In this document: one piece after another, positions 1-7,574 of the stretch
How the letters are laid out: every line of letters begins with the position of its first letter
Numbering within the stretch: the stretch's first letter is position 1
From: a bacterium
Lineage (GTDB): Bacteria; CSSED10-310; JAJRTK01
Length of the DNA: 23,373 nucleotides
Direction: 5' to 3'
Assembly (NCBI GenBank): GCA_024278345.1
Contig: JAJRTK010000256.1
Span: 1 to 23,373 of the forward strand
Made by a program: the position numbers and the translations under genes
Notes under the pieces: model-generated
The model's database searches: none
What the model saw: only the letters and a program-made list of their open reading frames with translations
What the model was told of the DNA's origin: nothing

Positions 1-3
1 CGG

Positions 4-243
4 CGGAGGCTCTGCCTCCGGACCTCCGCTGGGAGCGCCGCTCCCAGACCCACGCCAGGGAGCCAGCTCCCTGGACCCACATCTTTGTGCGCTGCGCGCT
101 TTTTTCGGGTGGCCGGTACCATGACCGAGGCAGGGCTTCGCCCTGCACCCACCAGGGAGCGCGCTCCCTGGACCCACGTGGTGGGGCGCTTCGCGCCTTC
201 CTCTTTGTTTCCTTGGTTCCGTCCCACCTTACATGGATCTCCC
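4..243. repeat. cluster of GC-rich hairpin repeats
   Basis: Four near-perfect or perfect palindromes follow each other: 4-20 (7-bp arms, TCT loop), 30-46, 55-74 (9-bp arms around CA) and the pair 130-146 plus 152-171. They are separated by short GACCCAC or ACCCAC linkers. The pair at 130-171 is the same two-hairpin module seen at 5108-5140 and, in reverse orientation, at 16682-16739. The stretch ends at 221-238 with GTCCCACCTTACATGGAT, which matches the inverted terminal sequence of the family C element at 16612-16829. It lies just downstream of dinB on the minus strand and holds no credible gene. The hairpins could act as transcript ends, but no T-run follows them. Confidence 0.75.
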
Positions 244-251
244 GGTTGCGC

Positions 252-1346
252 CTATGTTGCCGGAAATGGCAAGTCGAGCTGGGGGCGGCAGTTTTCCAGC
301 TCAGTGACGCCAACTCCCAGCAGGCGGATACCGCGAGTCCCCGCTTCGGTCCTGTCCAAGAGCTTCATGACCTGGCTTCGAAGGAAGGAGCCGACCTCCA
401 CAGCCTCCTGGAAAGTTATCGACCGCGTAATGGTCGTAAAGTCCGAATAACGAACCTTGATGAAGAGGGTCCTGAACTGGAGGCGCCTTTGGCGCAACTT
501 CTTCTCCAGGTCTCGGAGCAGTGGCTCCAGTGCGAGCTGCACGAGCTCCCTTGAAAGCAGATCCGTGGGAAAGGTCCGTTCGCGGGAGATCTGCTTCCGT
601 TCCCGATGAGGCCGGACGGGCGACGAATCGCGGCCGTGGGCCAGCTCGTGGATCCGGTAGCCGTATTTGCCGAAACGGGAAACAAGTTGGGTGAGAGGCA
701 ATTGCCGGAGTTCGGCAATGCTCTTAATTCCAAGCCGCTCCAAATTCCCGCCCGTCTTGGGGCCGATCCCCCAGAGCTTGCGAATGGGCAGAACATCGAG
801 GAAGGCCTGGACCTTTTTCGGCGGCACCGCCAGCAGCCCGTCGGGCTTCGACATGCCCGAGGCAATCTTGGCGATGAGCTTGGAGGGACCGATCCCGGCG
901 GAAGCAGTGAGGTTCAGCTCCGTGCGGATCCGCCCCTTGATTTCCGCCGCTACCGCTTGGGCCGCGGTCAGGGAATCGACTTGCCCCGTGACGTCAAGAT
1001 AACATTCATCGAGAGCCACGGGCTCCACAAGGGGCGTGTAGCAGAGGAAGATCCTCCGGAGCCGGGCCGATATTTCTACGTACCGCTCCATCCTGAGCGG
1101 CAAGAAGACGACGGAAGGACAAAGGCGAGCTGCTCTGGCCGAAGGCATGGCGCTATAGATCCCGAAACGCCTTGCCTCGTAGCTCGCTGCCGCCACGACC
1201 CCCCTGCTTTCGGGACGCCCGCCCACCACTACCGGCCGACCTCGCAATTCGGGCCGGTCTCTTTGCTCCACAGCCGCAAAGAAGGCGTCCATATCGATGT
1301 GAAGGATCGACCGTTCTGATCCGAAACCCTGCTGCTCCGAGGCCAT
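252..1346 (-). CDS. dinB: DNA polymerase IV (Y-family translesion polymerase)
   Basis: Error-prone polymerase that extends primers past damaged template bases. The 364-residue product begins its catalytic core with HIDMDAFFAAVE (metal ligand Asp18), has the second acidic pair as LDECYLDVT (Asp113, Glu114), and then shows thumb/HhH motifs (KLWGIGPKT) and a little-finger domain (RERTFPTDL to the end). The C-terminus carries QLDLPF close to the stop, which fits a beta-clamp binding motif. Length is normal for the family. I chose the ATG at 1346 because it precedes the conserved core by 13 residues. A longer reading from a TTG at 1421 adds 25 unsupported residues. The Shine-Dalgarno signal is weak (GGAAG directly before the ATG). 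I saw no LexA-type box upstream. It is a single gene, divergent from the small ORF at 1614. Confidence 0.95.
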   Translation of the reverse strand: MASEQQGFGSERSILHIDMDAFFAAVEQRDRPELRGRPVVVGGRPESRGVVAAASYEARRFGIYSAMPSARAARLCPSVVFLPLRMERYVEISARLRRIFLCYTPLVEPVALDECYLDVTGQVDSLTAAQAVAAEIKGRIRTELNLTASAGIGPSKLIAKIASGMSKPDGLLAVPPKKVQAFLDVLPIRKLWGIGPKTGGNLERLGIKSIAELRQLPLTQLVSRFGKYGYRIHELAHGRDSSPVRPHRERKQISRERTFPTDLLSRELVQLALEPLLRDLEKKLRQRRLQFRTLFIKVRYSDFTTITRSITFQEAVEVGSFLRSQVMKLLDRTEAGTRGIRLLGVGVTELENCRPQLDLPFPAT

Positions 1347-1483
1347 CTTCCAATTCCCAACTCTGAAGAGACCTGCATCCAAAGAACTTCGTCTGAGTGT
1401 AACATGTTTGAGTCGTTGCAAAAAACTTGGAACTCTCAGGCCCTGGGGGCACGAGCCCGGTTGGGGGTGATGAAAAGGCGACT

Positions 1484-1525
1484 GGCGGCGGACGGATTGC
1501 CGCCGCCGGGAGCGGAAGCCAACAG
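1484..1525 (+). repeat. hairpin-containing dispersed repeat, copy 1
   Basis: A perfect 8-bp GC stem (arms 1484-1491 and 1500-1507) is followed by GGGAGCGGAAGCCAACA. The same arrangement, stem then GGGAGCGGAA, occurs on the minus strand at 11808-11770 in the leader of ubiE. The tail alone recurs exactly on the minus strand at 3425-3409. Here it sits in the 267-bp divergent spacer between dinB and the small membrane ORF, about 90 bp before the ORF start. No T-run follows the stem, so it is not a standard terminator. Confidence 0.55.
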
Positions 1526-1613
1526 GTACCCACGACTTGACCGGGGCCGGGATGGATGGCTAGTCTGCATTGGATTTCTTTTTCTTCCGCACGGTTTTTC
1601 CAAGGAGACGTCG

Positions 1614-1709
1614 ATGCACGCGATGTTGGCCGTTCTTTCGATTGTTGGAATTCTTCTTGCCTTTTTGCTCGGAAAGCGGATGGGGCGGCTGGAAAAGGAC
1701 GGCGATTGA
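1614..1709 (+). CDS. 31-residue single-pass membrane peptide
   Basis: Short ORF starting at ATG 1614 with a strong, well-spaced Shine-Dalgarno AAGGAG at 1602-1607 (6-nt gap). The peptide has a hydrophobic run from about residue 4 to 19 (MLAVLSIVGILLAFLLG), followed by a basic and acidic tail (KRMGRLEKDGD). This predicts one membrane helix with the positive end in the cytoplasm. The stop lies four bases before the ATG of the aminotransferase-like gene, whose own ribosome site is poor, so this ORF may be a translational coupler or leader for it. I do not recognise a family. The ribosome site and helix support a real product; its function is unknown. Confidence 0.6.
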   Translation: MHAMLAVLSIVGILLAFLLGKRMGRLEKDGD

Positions 1710-1713
1710 CGAA

Positions 1714-3111
1714 ATGCGCCAGTTTCCCACCTCTTCCGTTCGGCTTCTCTTTCCCGGTCTACACCAGATCGTTGGCGGGCGGCAGGCGGCCTTCTTCGAC
1801 GCTCCGGCGGGCACACAGGTGCCCGGACCGGTCCTTCGCGACATGCTGGTCCATCTCCAGGCGGACAATGCCAATACCGGCGGGTTCTTCGCCACAAGCC
1901 GCCGGACGGATCGCTGTATCGAGCGAGCTCGGAAGGCCATGGCGGATTTCGTCGGCGCTTCGAGCCCGGATGAGATCGTCTTTGGCCCCAATATGACGAC
2001 ACTGACCTTCCGAGTTGCTCAGGCCGTGGGCAGGGTCTTGGGCGAAGGCGACGAGGTGGTGGTGACACGGCTCGATCACTCGGCCAATGTCTCGCCCTGG
2101 TTGGAGCTCCGGGAGAAAGGCGTCGTCGTCCGTTCCGCGGGCTTCGAGCCCGGCGATTGCACCCTCCGAATGGACGAGGTCGAGGCACTGATTGGGCCTC
2201 GCACCCGGTTGGTGGCCGTGGGGCTCGCCTCCAACGCCGTGGGCACTCTCCATCCGGTGGCGAAAATCACTGAGATGGCGCGGGCTGTAGGGGCGTGGAC
2301 CTTCGTCGATGCCGTTCATTACGCGCCCCATGGTCCCATCGATGTCCAGGAGCTGGGCTGTGACTTTCTGGTTTGCTCGGGCTACAAATTTTTCGGACCC
2401 CACGTGGGAGTTCTGTGGGGTCGCCGCGGCCTTCTTTCGGAGCTTCCCGTTCAAAAGGTCCGGCCGGCGCCCTCTACGCCGCCAGAACGTTGGGAGACGG
2501 GAACGCTGAACCATTCGGCTCTGGCCGGTTTGACCGCGGCCGTGGACTACCTGAGCGATTTGACGTTGCTCGCCAACGAAGAAGAAGCCCAGTCCGCGCC
2601 AGTCTATACCCCTCTCGCTCCGCCAGTGGAAAGCCGGGGAGCCAGGTTGTCTGCAACCGAAAAACCCGTCCAGGGCCACTATTTCGCCGGGGCTGAATTG
2701 ACGGGGCCTCCGCCCTTGACACTGGCTGGGCGGCGAGGCAGGCTTCTCCAGTCCATGCGCTGGCTTCGGGACTACGAAAAGGATGTTTCCCGGTGGCTTA
2801 TCAAGGGGTTCAACTCGATTCCGGGTGTGCGAATCTGGGGGATTTCGGATTCTGATCGCCTGGACGAGCGGGTTCCCACCTTCGGCCTCACCATCGAAGG
2901 CAAGAACTCGCACGAAATCGCCAAAGCCCTGGCTGACAAGGGTATTTTCTGCTGGTCAGGGGACTTTTACGCCCCGGATGTCGTGGAAACGTTGGGACTC
3001 GAAAAGCAGGGCGGATTGTTGCGGATCGGGGCAGTCCATTACACGAGCCAGGCTGAAATGGAGTTCTTGCTGCAAGAGCTGGAAAAGCTGGCGAAGAACG
3101 AGCCTGACTGA
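1714..3111 (+). CDS. cysteine desulfurase-like protein (class V aminotransferase fold, VC1184 type)
   Basis: PLP-dependent fold-type I enzyme resembling the cysteine desulfurase-like VC1184 subfamily. Seen in the 465-residue product: the N-terminal FFDAPAGTQVP and DNANTGGFFATS segments, FVDAVHYAPHGPID (Asp199 to the PLP pyridine nitrogen, His202 nearby), and CSGYKFFGPHVG with the Schiff-base lysine Lys225. NHSALAGLTAAVDYL follows, and the C-terminal small domain ends with GLLRIGAVHYTS. The true substrate of this subfamily is uncertain, and no adjacent SUF or ISC genes support an iron-sulfur role. It appears longer than usual: residues about 290-342 form a proline- and glycine-rich insert after AVDYLSDL. 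The ATG at 1714 was chosen because the conserved core begins soon after it. The upstream extension to 1570 overlaps the small membrane ORF and shows no family signal. It converges with menE. Confidence 0.88.
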   Translation: MRQFPTSSVRLLFPGLHQIVGGRQAAFFDAPAGTQVPGPVLRDMLVHLQADNANTGGFFATSRRTDRCIERARKAMADFVGASSPDEIVFGPNMTTLTFRVAQAVGRVLGEGDEVVVTRLDHSANVSPWLELREKGVVVRSAGFEPGDCTLRMDEVEALIGPRTRLVAVGLASNAVGTLHPVAKITEMARAVGAWTFVDAVHYAPHGPIDVQELGCDFLVCSGYKFFGPHVGVLWGRRGLLSELPVQKVRPAPSTPPERWETGTLNHSALAGLTAAVDYLSDLTLLANEEEAQSAPVYTPLAPPVESRGARLSATEKPVQGHYFAGAELTGPPPLTLAGRRGRLLQSMRWLRDYEKDVSRWLIKGFNSIPGVRIWGISDSDRLDERVPTFGLTIEGKNSHEIAKALADKGIFCWSGDFYAPDVVETLGLEKQGGLLRIGAVHYTSQAEMEFLLQELEKLAKNEPD

Positions 3112-3164
3112 AACAAGGACCCTCCCACCCGATCTTTGCCGTTCCCGATCCCTTGTTTGCGGGA

Positions 3165-3365
3165 GGATCCATTTTGGGCGGGTTGTCGGTCGCTTTCAGG
3201 GCACGGGGTCCGGGGGAAGAGCGTTGATGGGCGGATGGCAGCGGTCGGATGGACGCTGACAGGAGCGGACCTCAACCATCAGAAAAGGTGGACTTTTCCA
3301 GAACCAGCGCCCTCGTGGCGTCCCACGATCCAATCTTTGGTGTGTCCCGCTGACCGTGGATACCC
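3165..3365. repeat. degenerate family C inverted-repeat element
   Basis: The 329-bp gap between the convergent aminotransferase and menE genes has no believable ORF. Its left side reads ATCCA, six bases, GCGGG (3167-3182). Its right side reads the complement, CCCGC, six bases, TGGATACCC (3346-3365). The same ATCCA-N6-GCGGG ends bound the element nested at 16612-16829, and the length (about 200 bp) is similar. I read this as a decayed copy. A short tail matching the hairpin repeat of 1484-1525 follows on the minus strand at 3425-3409. No clear terminator for either convergent gene is visible. Confidence 0.4.
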
Positions 3366-3440
3366 AGGGCGTTAGACTTCAGTAAAGTACTTTCCTGTCC
3401 TTTTGTTGGCTTCCGCTCCCATCGCTCACAGCCGTTCGCG

Positions 3441-4970
3441 CTACTCGCCTTTTTTTTGCCCTTGGTCGGAGCGCATACCCCCATGTCGTGGTGCCAGGGA
3501 CTCTTCCGCCAGCCGGAGGATCTCCCGGTGCAGAAGCTTTCCCGATGCCGTCCGGGGAAGGGGTGATTCGGAAAGAAGGATCTCCTTGGGTTGCTGGAAT
3601 CGCGCTAGCCGAGGCCGGCACCAGGCCATTAGATCCTCCTGGAAAGAGGTGGCTTCGGGGGAAGAAGTCTCTTCTGGATGGACCAGGGCCACCACCCGCT
3701 GGCCCCAGTCTGCGTCGGGCAGGCCGAGGATGCAGACATCCGCCACGGCCGGGTGGCCCTGGAGGACCGCCTCCACCTGCGCGGGATAGACGTTTTCGCC
3801 GCCTGTCACAATGAGGTTGGTACGCCGGGAAAGCAGAACCAGGCGGCCCCGGGGATCGATAAAACCAATGTCGCCCGTGGGAAACCAATCCTCCCGTCGA
3901 GGCGGCTCTCCATCGTAGCCTTGCATGACCGCGGGACCGCGAATCAGAAGCTCGCCTTCTTCCCCGGATTCAGTTACTCCGGCGATCTTCACCGCAAAGC
4001 CGGGCAGGGGACGACCGCAGGAGGAATCGATATCCCCGGGCTTTTGTGTCGCCACTTGCGAACCGGCTTCCGTCAGGCCATAGGTTCGGATGACGGGAAG
4101 GCCAGCGCTTCTGGCTCGTCGAAGCAGCTCCGCCGACGTGGGGCCTCCACCCACCAGAGCCGCCTGGATTTTTCCGGGAAAAACAGGATTCTCTCCCCGC
4201 GCCGAAACAGTCGGAGGCAGGGAAAGAGCGGCGTCCAAGGTCCGGCTTAGCGTCCTGGCCACGAAGGAGACATGAGTGATTCTCCCCAGAATCAGGGCCC
4301 TGGCCACTTCATGGGCATCGAAGCGCCGGTGGATATCCACGGCGAAGCCGTCCCGGGCGGCGCGGAACAGAAGAGCAAGGCCGCCAATGTGGCAGAGCGG
4401 CAGGCTGCTCAGCCAAACGTCGCCAGGACCCGTTCTCAGATGTGCCCAGGACGCGGCGGCGCTGGCCGCGTGGTTCCCGTGAGTGAGCAAGGCTCTTTTG
4501 GGGGTTCCGGTCGTTCCCGAAGTGAAAAGGAGCGTTGCCACCTGGGCCTGGCCAACCAGCCCGGTAACCGCGGCCGACGGGGCATCGAAGAGCCCGTCAA
4601 TCTGGGCCGTGGTGCATTGGAGTTGGCCGGCCACCGCCCGATAGCGGCAGTCATGCAGCACGAGATCGACCTGGGCCTCGGAGACCCGCGAAGCAAGCTC
4701 CAACGGGGGAAGAGCTGGATGAAGAGAAACCAGGACCGCGCCCTGGATCAAGATGCCGTGGATCACCGCCGCCGTCTGAAGACTCGGCTCGGAAAGCAAG
4801 GCGATCCGGGCTCCGGGCTCAATTCCAAGGCGGGAGAGGCCGGCGGCCACCTTCTTGGCCAGAGCTGCAAGCTCGCCATAGACCGCGGTTTGTGCCCCGC
4901 AGTGAAGCGCCGGAAGATCCGGCGTTTGGCAGGCACGCTCCAACAGTGGGTAAAGAAAATCAGAGTTCAT
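3441..4970 (-). CDS. menE: o-succinylbenzoate-CoA ligase
   Basis: Adenylate-forming enzyme that activates o-succinylbenzoate to its CoA thioester for menaquinone synthesis in the cytoplasm. In the 509-residue protein I see the phosphate-binding loop LLFTSGTTGTPKR (about 147-159), the adenine-site segment TYGLTEAGSQ (297-305), FPTGDIGFID with the ribose-binding Asp (363-372), the hinge region LLSRRTNLIVTGGENVYPAQVE, and LPRTASGK near the end with the catalytic C-terminal lysine. The start at ATG 4970 has GGAAGG six bases upstream. The motifs alone could fit other acyl-CoA synthetases. The MenE assignment rests on its place as last gene after menF-D-A-C. It is separated from menC by a 328-bp block of repeats. 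Confidence 0.92.
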   Translation of the reverse strand: MNSDFLYPLLERACQTPDLPALHCGAQTAVYGELAALAKKVAAGLSRLGIEPGARIALLSEPSLQTAAVIHGILIQGAVLVSLHPALPPLELASRVSEAQVDLVLHDCRYRAVAGQLQCTTAQIDGLFDAPSAAVTGLVGQAQVATLLFTSGTTGTPKRALLTHGNHAASAAASWAHLRTGPGDVWLSSLPLCHIGGLALLFRAARDGFAVDIHRRFDAHEVARALILGRITHVSFVARTLSRTLDAALSLPPTVSARGENPVFPGKIQAALVGGGPTSAELLRRARSAGLPVIRTYGLTEAGSQVATQKPGDIDSSCGRPLPGFAVKIAGVTESGEEGELLIRGPAVMQGYDGEPPRREDWFPTGDIGFIDPRGRLVLLSRRTNLIVTGGENVYPAQVEAVLQGHPAVADVCILGLPDADWGQRVVALVHPEETSSPEATSFQEDLMAWCRPRLARFQQPKEILLSESPLPRTASGKLLHREILRLAEESLAPRHGGMRSDQGQKKGE

Positions 4971-5014
4971 CGGAGACCTTCCAAGGAGGAACGGGTTTCA
5001 AGGCCCGGATGCCA

Positions 5015-5050
5015 AAGAGCGGCGGCGGAGCAGATTTCAAACCGGCCCGG
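5015..5050. repeat. 36-bp direct repeat, copy 1
   Basis: A 36-bp sequence starting AAGAGCGGCGGCGGAGC and ending AAACCGGCCCGG occurs here and again at 5238-5273 in the same orientation with one difference (A to G in the middle). The copies bracket a 187-bp interval filled with hairpins, all within the non-coding spacer between menC and menE. Confidence 0.85.
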
Positions 5051-5107
5051 CGCCTGGGCCTCCGGCCCTGGAACCCTGGTGGGGGACTCCGTACCCACCT
5101 CCCCCTG

Positions 5108-5173
5108 GCAGGGCTTTGCCCTGCACCCACCAGGGAGCTCGCTCAACTTCCCGTTGCAACAAAGGGCAACGGG
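5108..5173. repeat. palindromic hairpin module in the menC-menE spacer
   Basis: A perfect 7-bp stem with a TTT loop (5108-5124) is followed by the ACCCACC linker and a second, partly eroded hairpin beginning CCAGGGAGC, then by an unrelated 8-bp stem with an 8-nt loop (5150-5157 and 5166-5173). The first part is the same module as 130-171. The spacer 4971-5298 contains no convincing gene, only these repeats and the 36-bp direct repeat pair. Confidence 0.7.
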
Positions 5174-5237
5174 AGCCCAGCCCACATCTTTGGGCGCTGC
5201 ATAGCTGCCGAAGGCACCACCGATGGACGAGGCCCCG

Positions 5238-5273
5238 AAGAGCGGCGGCGGAGCGGATTTCAAACCGGCCCGG
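5238..5273. repeat. 36-bp direct repeat, copy 2
   Basis: Second copy of the 36-bp repeat at 5015-5050, 35 of 36 bases identical by eye. It lies 25 bp from the end of menC. Its pairing with copy 1 around hairpin modules suggests either a segmental duplication or a compound repeat insertion within the men operon. Confidence 0.85.
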
Positions 5274-5298
5274 TGCCGCGGGCAACCGGATCTTCGTT

Positions 5299-6675
5299 TC
5301 ATGGACTGAACCCCAGGCCAGGCCCAGGCGGGACCTCGATGATGGGCCCGCTGGCCGGGATACCCAGGCAGATGTCTCTGGCAAGAAATCCGGCGGTGGC
5401 CAATCCATGAGAGATGGGTTTTGCTAAACGTTGCCGTAGGGCAGGTCCGATTTCGTCCGGCGCAAACCCTTCGCATCGAAAGTCCGAATGGGGTTTCTCC
5501 AGAACCCCCTGGGCCAGGTTTCCAAGGCTTTCGGCTCGGGAGGTGTTGCCAGCGGCCCGGGCCGGGATGCCACCGGCCCAGGCCGGGAGATCACCAGCCC
5601 AGGCAGGGAGATCACCAGCCCAGGCAGGGAGATCACCAGCCCAGGCAGGGAGATCACCAGCCCAGGCAGGGAGATCACCGGCCCAAGCAGGGAGGTTTCG
5701 CCTCGCCTCCCACAGCCCCAACACTGCCTCCCGGAGGCGCTGGAGCCATTCCAGGAGTTGACAGGCATTCCCTGGCTCCGCCACCGCTTCCAGGACAGCC
5801 GCTACGTGGACGGCTCCTGCCCGGCCAACGGCGCCATCCAGGGCCGTCGTGACGATGATCTGAAGTCCTGACGCCCGAGCCAGGCAGCCCAACATGACCG
5901 CCGGGCCCGGGCCTCCAGAGCGCATCGGTTTCAGCACCAGAACGTCAGCTGCCCCAAGCGCCAAAACCCTTTGGAGATCCCGCCAATCCGTCACCGCTTC
6001 GTCTACGCCGATGGAAATACCTGAAGATTGCCGAACCGCGGCAAGGCCCTGAAGATCGTTCGAAGCTACCGGCTGTTCCAGAAGCGCCACTCCCTCTTCC
6101 TGAAACCCTTTTGCCGCCCGTAGTGCCTGGGAAACGGACCAGGCGCCGTTGGCGTCGGTCCGGATCTCTACCCGGCTCCCCACGGCCCGGCGAACTGCCC
6201 GGATTCTTTCCAGATCAGTTTCCGGACAAAACCCCACTTTCAGCTTGAGGCAACGAAATCCCCGCGCAACCTCATCCGCTGCTTCCCGCGCCGCTCCCTC
6301 GGGATCCATTGAAGAAAGAAGCGCATTGGCCCATAACCGGCGAGCGTAGCAGCCACCGCCCAGTACGGAAGCCAGGGGAAGGTTTTGACGCCTGGACAGG
6401 AGATCCAGAAGCGCCTGGTTGAGCGCGTGGCCATCGGCCACCCAAGAACTGGCCACCCCTCCCAAAGGCGCCGACTCACCATAACCGGAAAACCCCGCTT
6501 CATCTTCCAACTCAAGGAGGCGGACCACTCGCTCCCGGAGCATCTGTTTGGATGTCTGGAGCCCAGCCCGGAAGGGCAATCGAAAGGTCCGCCACTGAGC
6601 GCGGATGACGGGCACCACGGATGAATGGCCTGACAGAATCTTGCCATTCCCGATGTCCGACCCTCCTTCTACCAT
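5299..6675 (-). CDS. menC: o-succinylbenzoate synthase with an in-frame repeat insertion
   Basis: Enolase-superfamily dehydratase that converts SHCHC to o-succinylbenzoate in menaquinone synthesis. Visible catalytic set in 458 residues: LKLKVG (Lys144 and Lys146, the KxK base), RTDANG (Asp174), LLEQPV (Glu200), GVDEAV (Asp225) as metal ligands, and VLKPM (Lys249). The usual C-terminal HGLATAGFLARD and PGPGLGF close the barrel. Between AAVLE (about 297) and HGLAT (423) lies roughly 125 residues of insertion where the family has a short loop. It includes six tandem copies of a seven-residue unit, LPAWAGD, encoded by a 21-bp repeat. The repeat stays in frame and all catalytic residues are intact, so the enzyme is probably active. 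The ATG at 6675 overlaps the menA stop by 7 bp, consistent with coupled translation. The upstream ribosome site is weak. Confidence 0.93.
   Translation of the reverse strand: MVEGGSDIGNGKILSGHSSVVPVIRAQWRTFRLPFRAGLQTSKQMLRERVVRLLELEDEAGFSGYGESAPLGGVASSWVADGHALNQALLDLLSRRQNLPLASVLGGGCYARRLWANALLSSMDPEGAAREAADEVARGFRCLKLKVGFCPETDLERIRAVRRAVGSRVEIRTDANGAWSVSQALRAAKGFQEEGVALLEQPVASNDLQGLAAVRQSSGISIGVDEAVTDWRDLQRVLALGAADVLVLKPMRSGGPGPAVMLGCLARASGLQIIVTTALDGAVGRAGAVHVAAVLEAVAEPGNACQLLEWLQRLREAVLGLWEARRNLPAWAGDLPAWAGDLPAWAGDLPAWAGDLPAWAGDLPAWAGGIPARAAGNTSRAESLGNLAQGVLEKPHSDFRCEGFAPDEIGPALRQRLAKPISHGLATAGFLARDICLGIPASGPIIEVPPGPGLGFSP
5564..5689. repeat. 21-bp tandem repeat (six units) inside menC
   Basis: Units begin with GGGA at 5564, 5585, 5606, 5627, 5648 and 5669. 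The middle four units (5585-5668) are identical by eye; the first and last differ at a few bases. Still more diverged units appear on either side, at 5543-5563 and from 5690. The period of 21 bp keeps the reading frame of menC and yields the heptad-length peptide repeat LPAWAGD. Near-identical units point to recent expansion by slippage or unequal recombination. Confidence 0.95.
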
Positions 6676-7574
6676 CCCGCGAGCCCCGGTATCCAGAGGA
6701 GGCTGAAAAGAGCCAAAATCTTGGCCGTCCCTTCCAGCGCGCGGTTGAGGCTATGACCATCCGTTTTCTGGCTCATCATCACTTTTGCCCGACCAAAGGC
6801 CAGGGGCAGGCTCACAAAGGGCAACAACCCGAGCCAGCTTCCTTCCCCGGGCCTCATCCAGACCCAGAAGACCAATCCATACGCCGTCGCTAGAAGTGCC
6901 GCGTAGTAAACCTTCGTGGCTCGCCGACCCATCCGAACCGCCGTGGTCCGCTTGCCCACCCGGGCATCGCTCTCCATGTCCCGATAGTTGTTCACCACCA
7001 GAATCGCCGTGGAGAGCAGGCCCGCCGCAACACCGGCCAAAAGGGAGTCCTCCGTGGGCGGCCCCGCCTGAAGGAAATGTGTCCCCGCCACCGCCACGGG
7101 GCCAAAGAAGACAAAGACGAACAAATCCCCCAACCCATGATAGCCCAAGGGCCACGGTCCCGCCGTATAAGCGATCCCGGAAGCAACGGCTGACACTCCC
7201 ACCAGCGCGATGGGCCAGCCCCCCAAATAGACCAGATAGGCGCCAGAGAGAATCGCACCCAGAAAGACCAGAACACTCCCGCGACAAGCTTCGACCGGTG
7301 TCAGATAACCCATCTGCACGGCCCGCGGTGGCCCCAGTCGATCAGAACTATCGGCTCCCTTCTGGAAATCGGCCAGATCGTTCACCAGGTTCGTCCCGAT
7401 CTGGATAAGGGAGGCTGACACCAGGATGACGACGGCGGTCCAAGGCTGGAATCTCCCCGCTCCCGCCGCCGTGGCACAGCCCAGGAAAACCGGGGCAGAC
7501 GCTGCGGCCAGGGTTTTCGGCCGAGCCGCTAGCAGCCACGCCCCAGCACGGCTCAACTGGAGGGGCTCGGTCAT
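6669..7574 (-). CDS. menA: 1,4-dihydroxy-2-naphthoate prenyltransferase
   Basis: Integral membrane UbiA-family enzyme that attaches the polyprenyl chain to DHNA to give demethylmenaquinone. The 301-residue protein has the two aspartate-rich Mg-diphosphate motifs: NDLADFQKGAD (about 65-75) and NNYRDMESDARVGKRT (195-210). About eight or nine hydrophobic segments lie between and after them, and the N-terminal RPKTLAAASAPVFLG is typical of MenA. ATG 7574 has a strong AAGGAGG six bases upstream. It overlaps the menD stop as ATGA. Length is normal. The chain donor is likely supplied by the prenyl-diphosphate synthase at 11879-12946. Confidence 0.95.
   Translation of the reverse strand: MTEPLQLSRAGAWLLAARPKTLAAASAPVFLGCATAAGAGRFQPWTAVVILVSASLIQIGTNLVNDLADFQKGADSSDRLGPPRAVQMGYLTPVEACRGSVLVFLGAILSGAYLVYLGGWPIALVGVSAVASGIAYTAGPWPLGYHGLGDLFVFVFFGPVAVAGTHFLQAGPPTEDSLLAGVAAGLLSTAILVVNNYRDMESDARVGKRTTAVRMGRRATKVYYAALLATAYGLVFWVWMRPGEGSWLGLLPFVSLPLAFGRAKVMMSQKTDGHSLNRALEGTAKILALFSLLWIPGLAGW

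Noticed and set aside
1537-1566. Possible promoter TTGACC-N18-TAGTCT before the small membrane ORF
   Set aside because: Weak -10 and long spacing; position is reasonable but evidence is too thin to list.
3121-3166. CCTCCC / GGGAGG pair as a terminator after the aminotransferase gene
   Set aside because: The loop of over 30 bases and absence of a following T-run make it an unlikely terminator.
4272-5204. 310-residue open frame on the plus strand opposite menE
   Set aside because: High-GC shadow of menE that runs on into repeat sequence; no family features.
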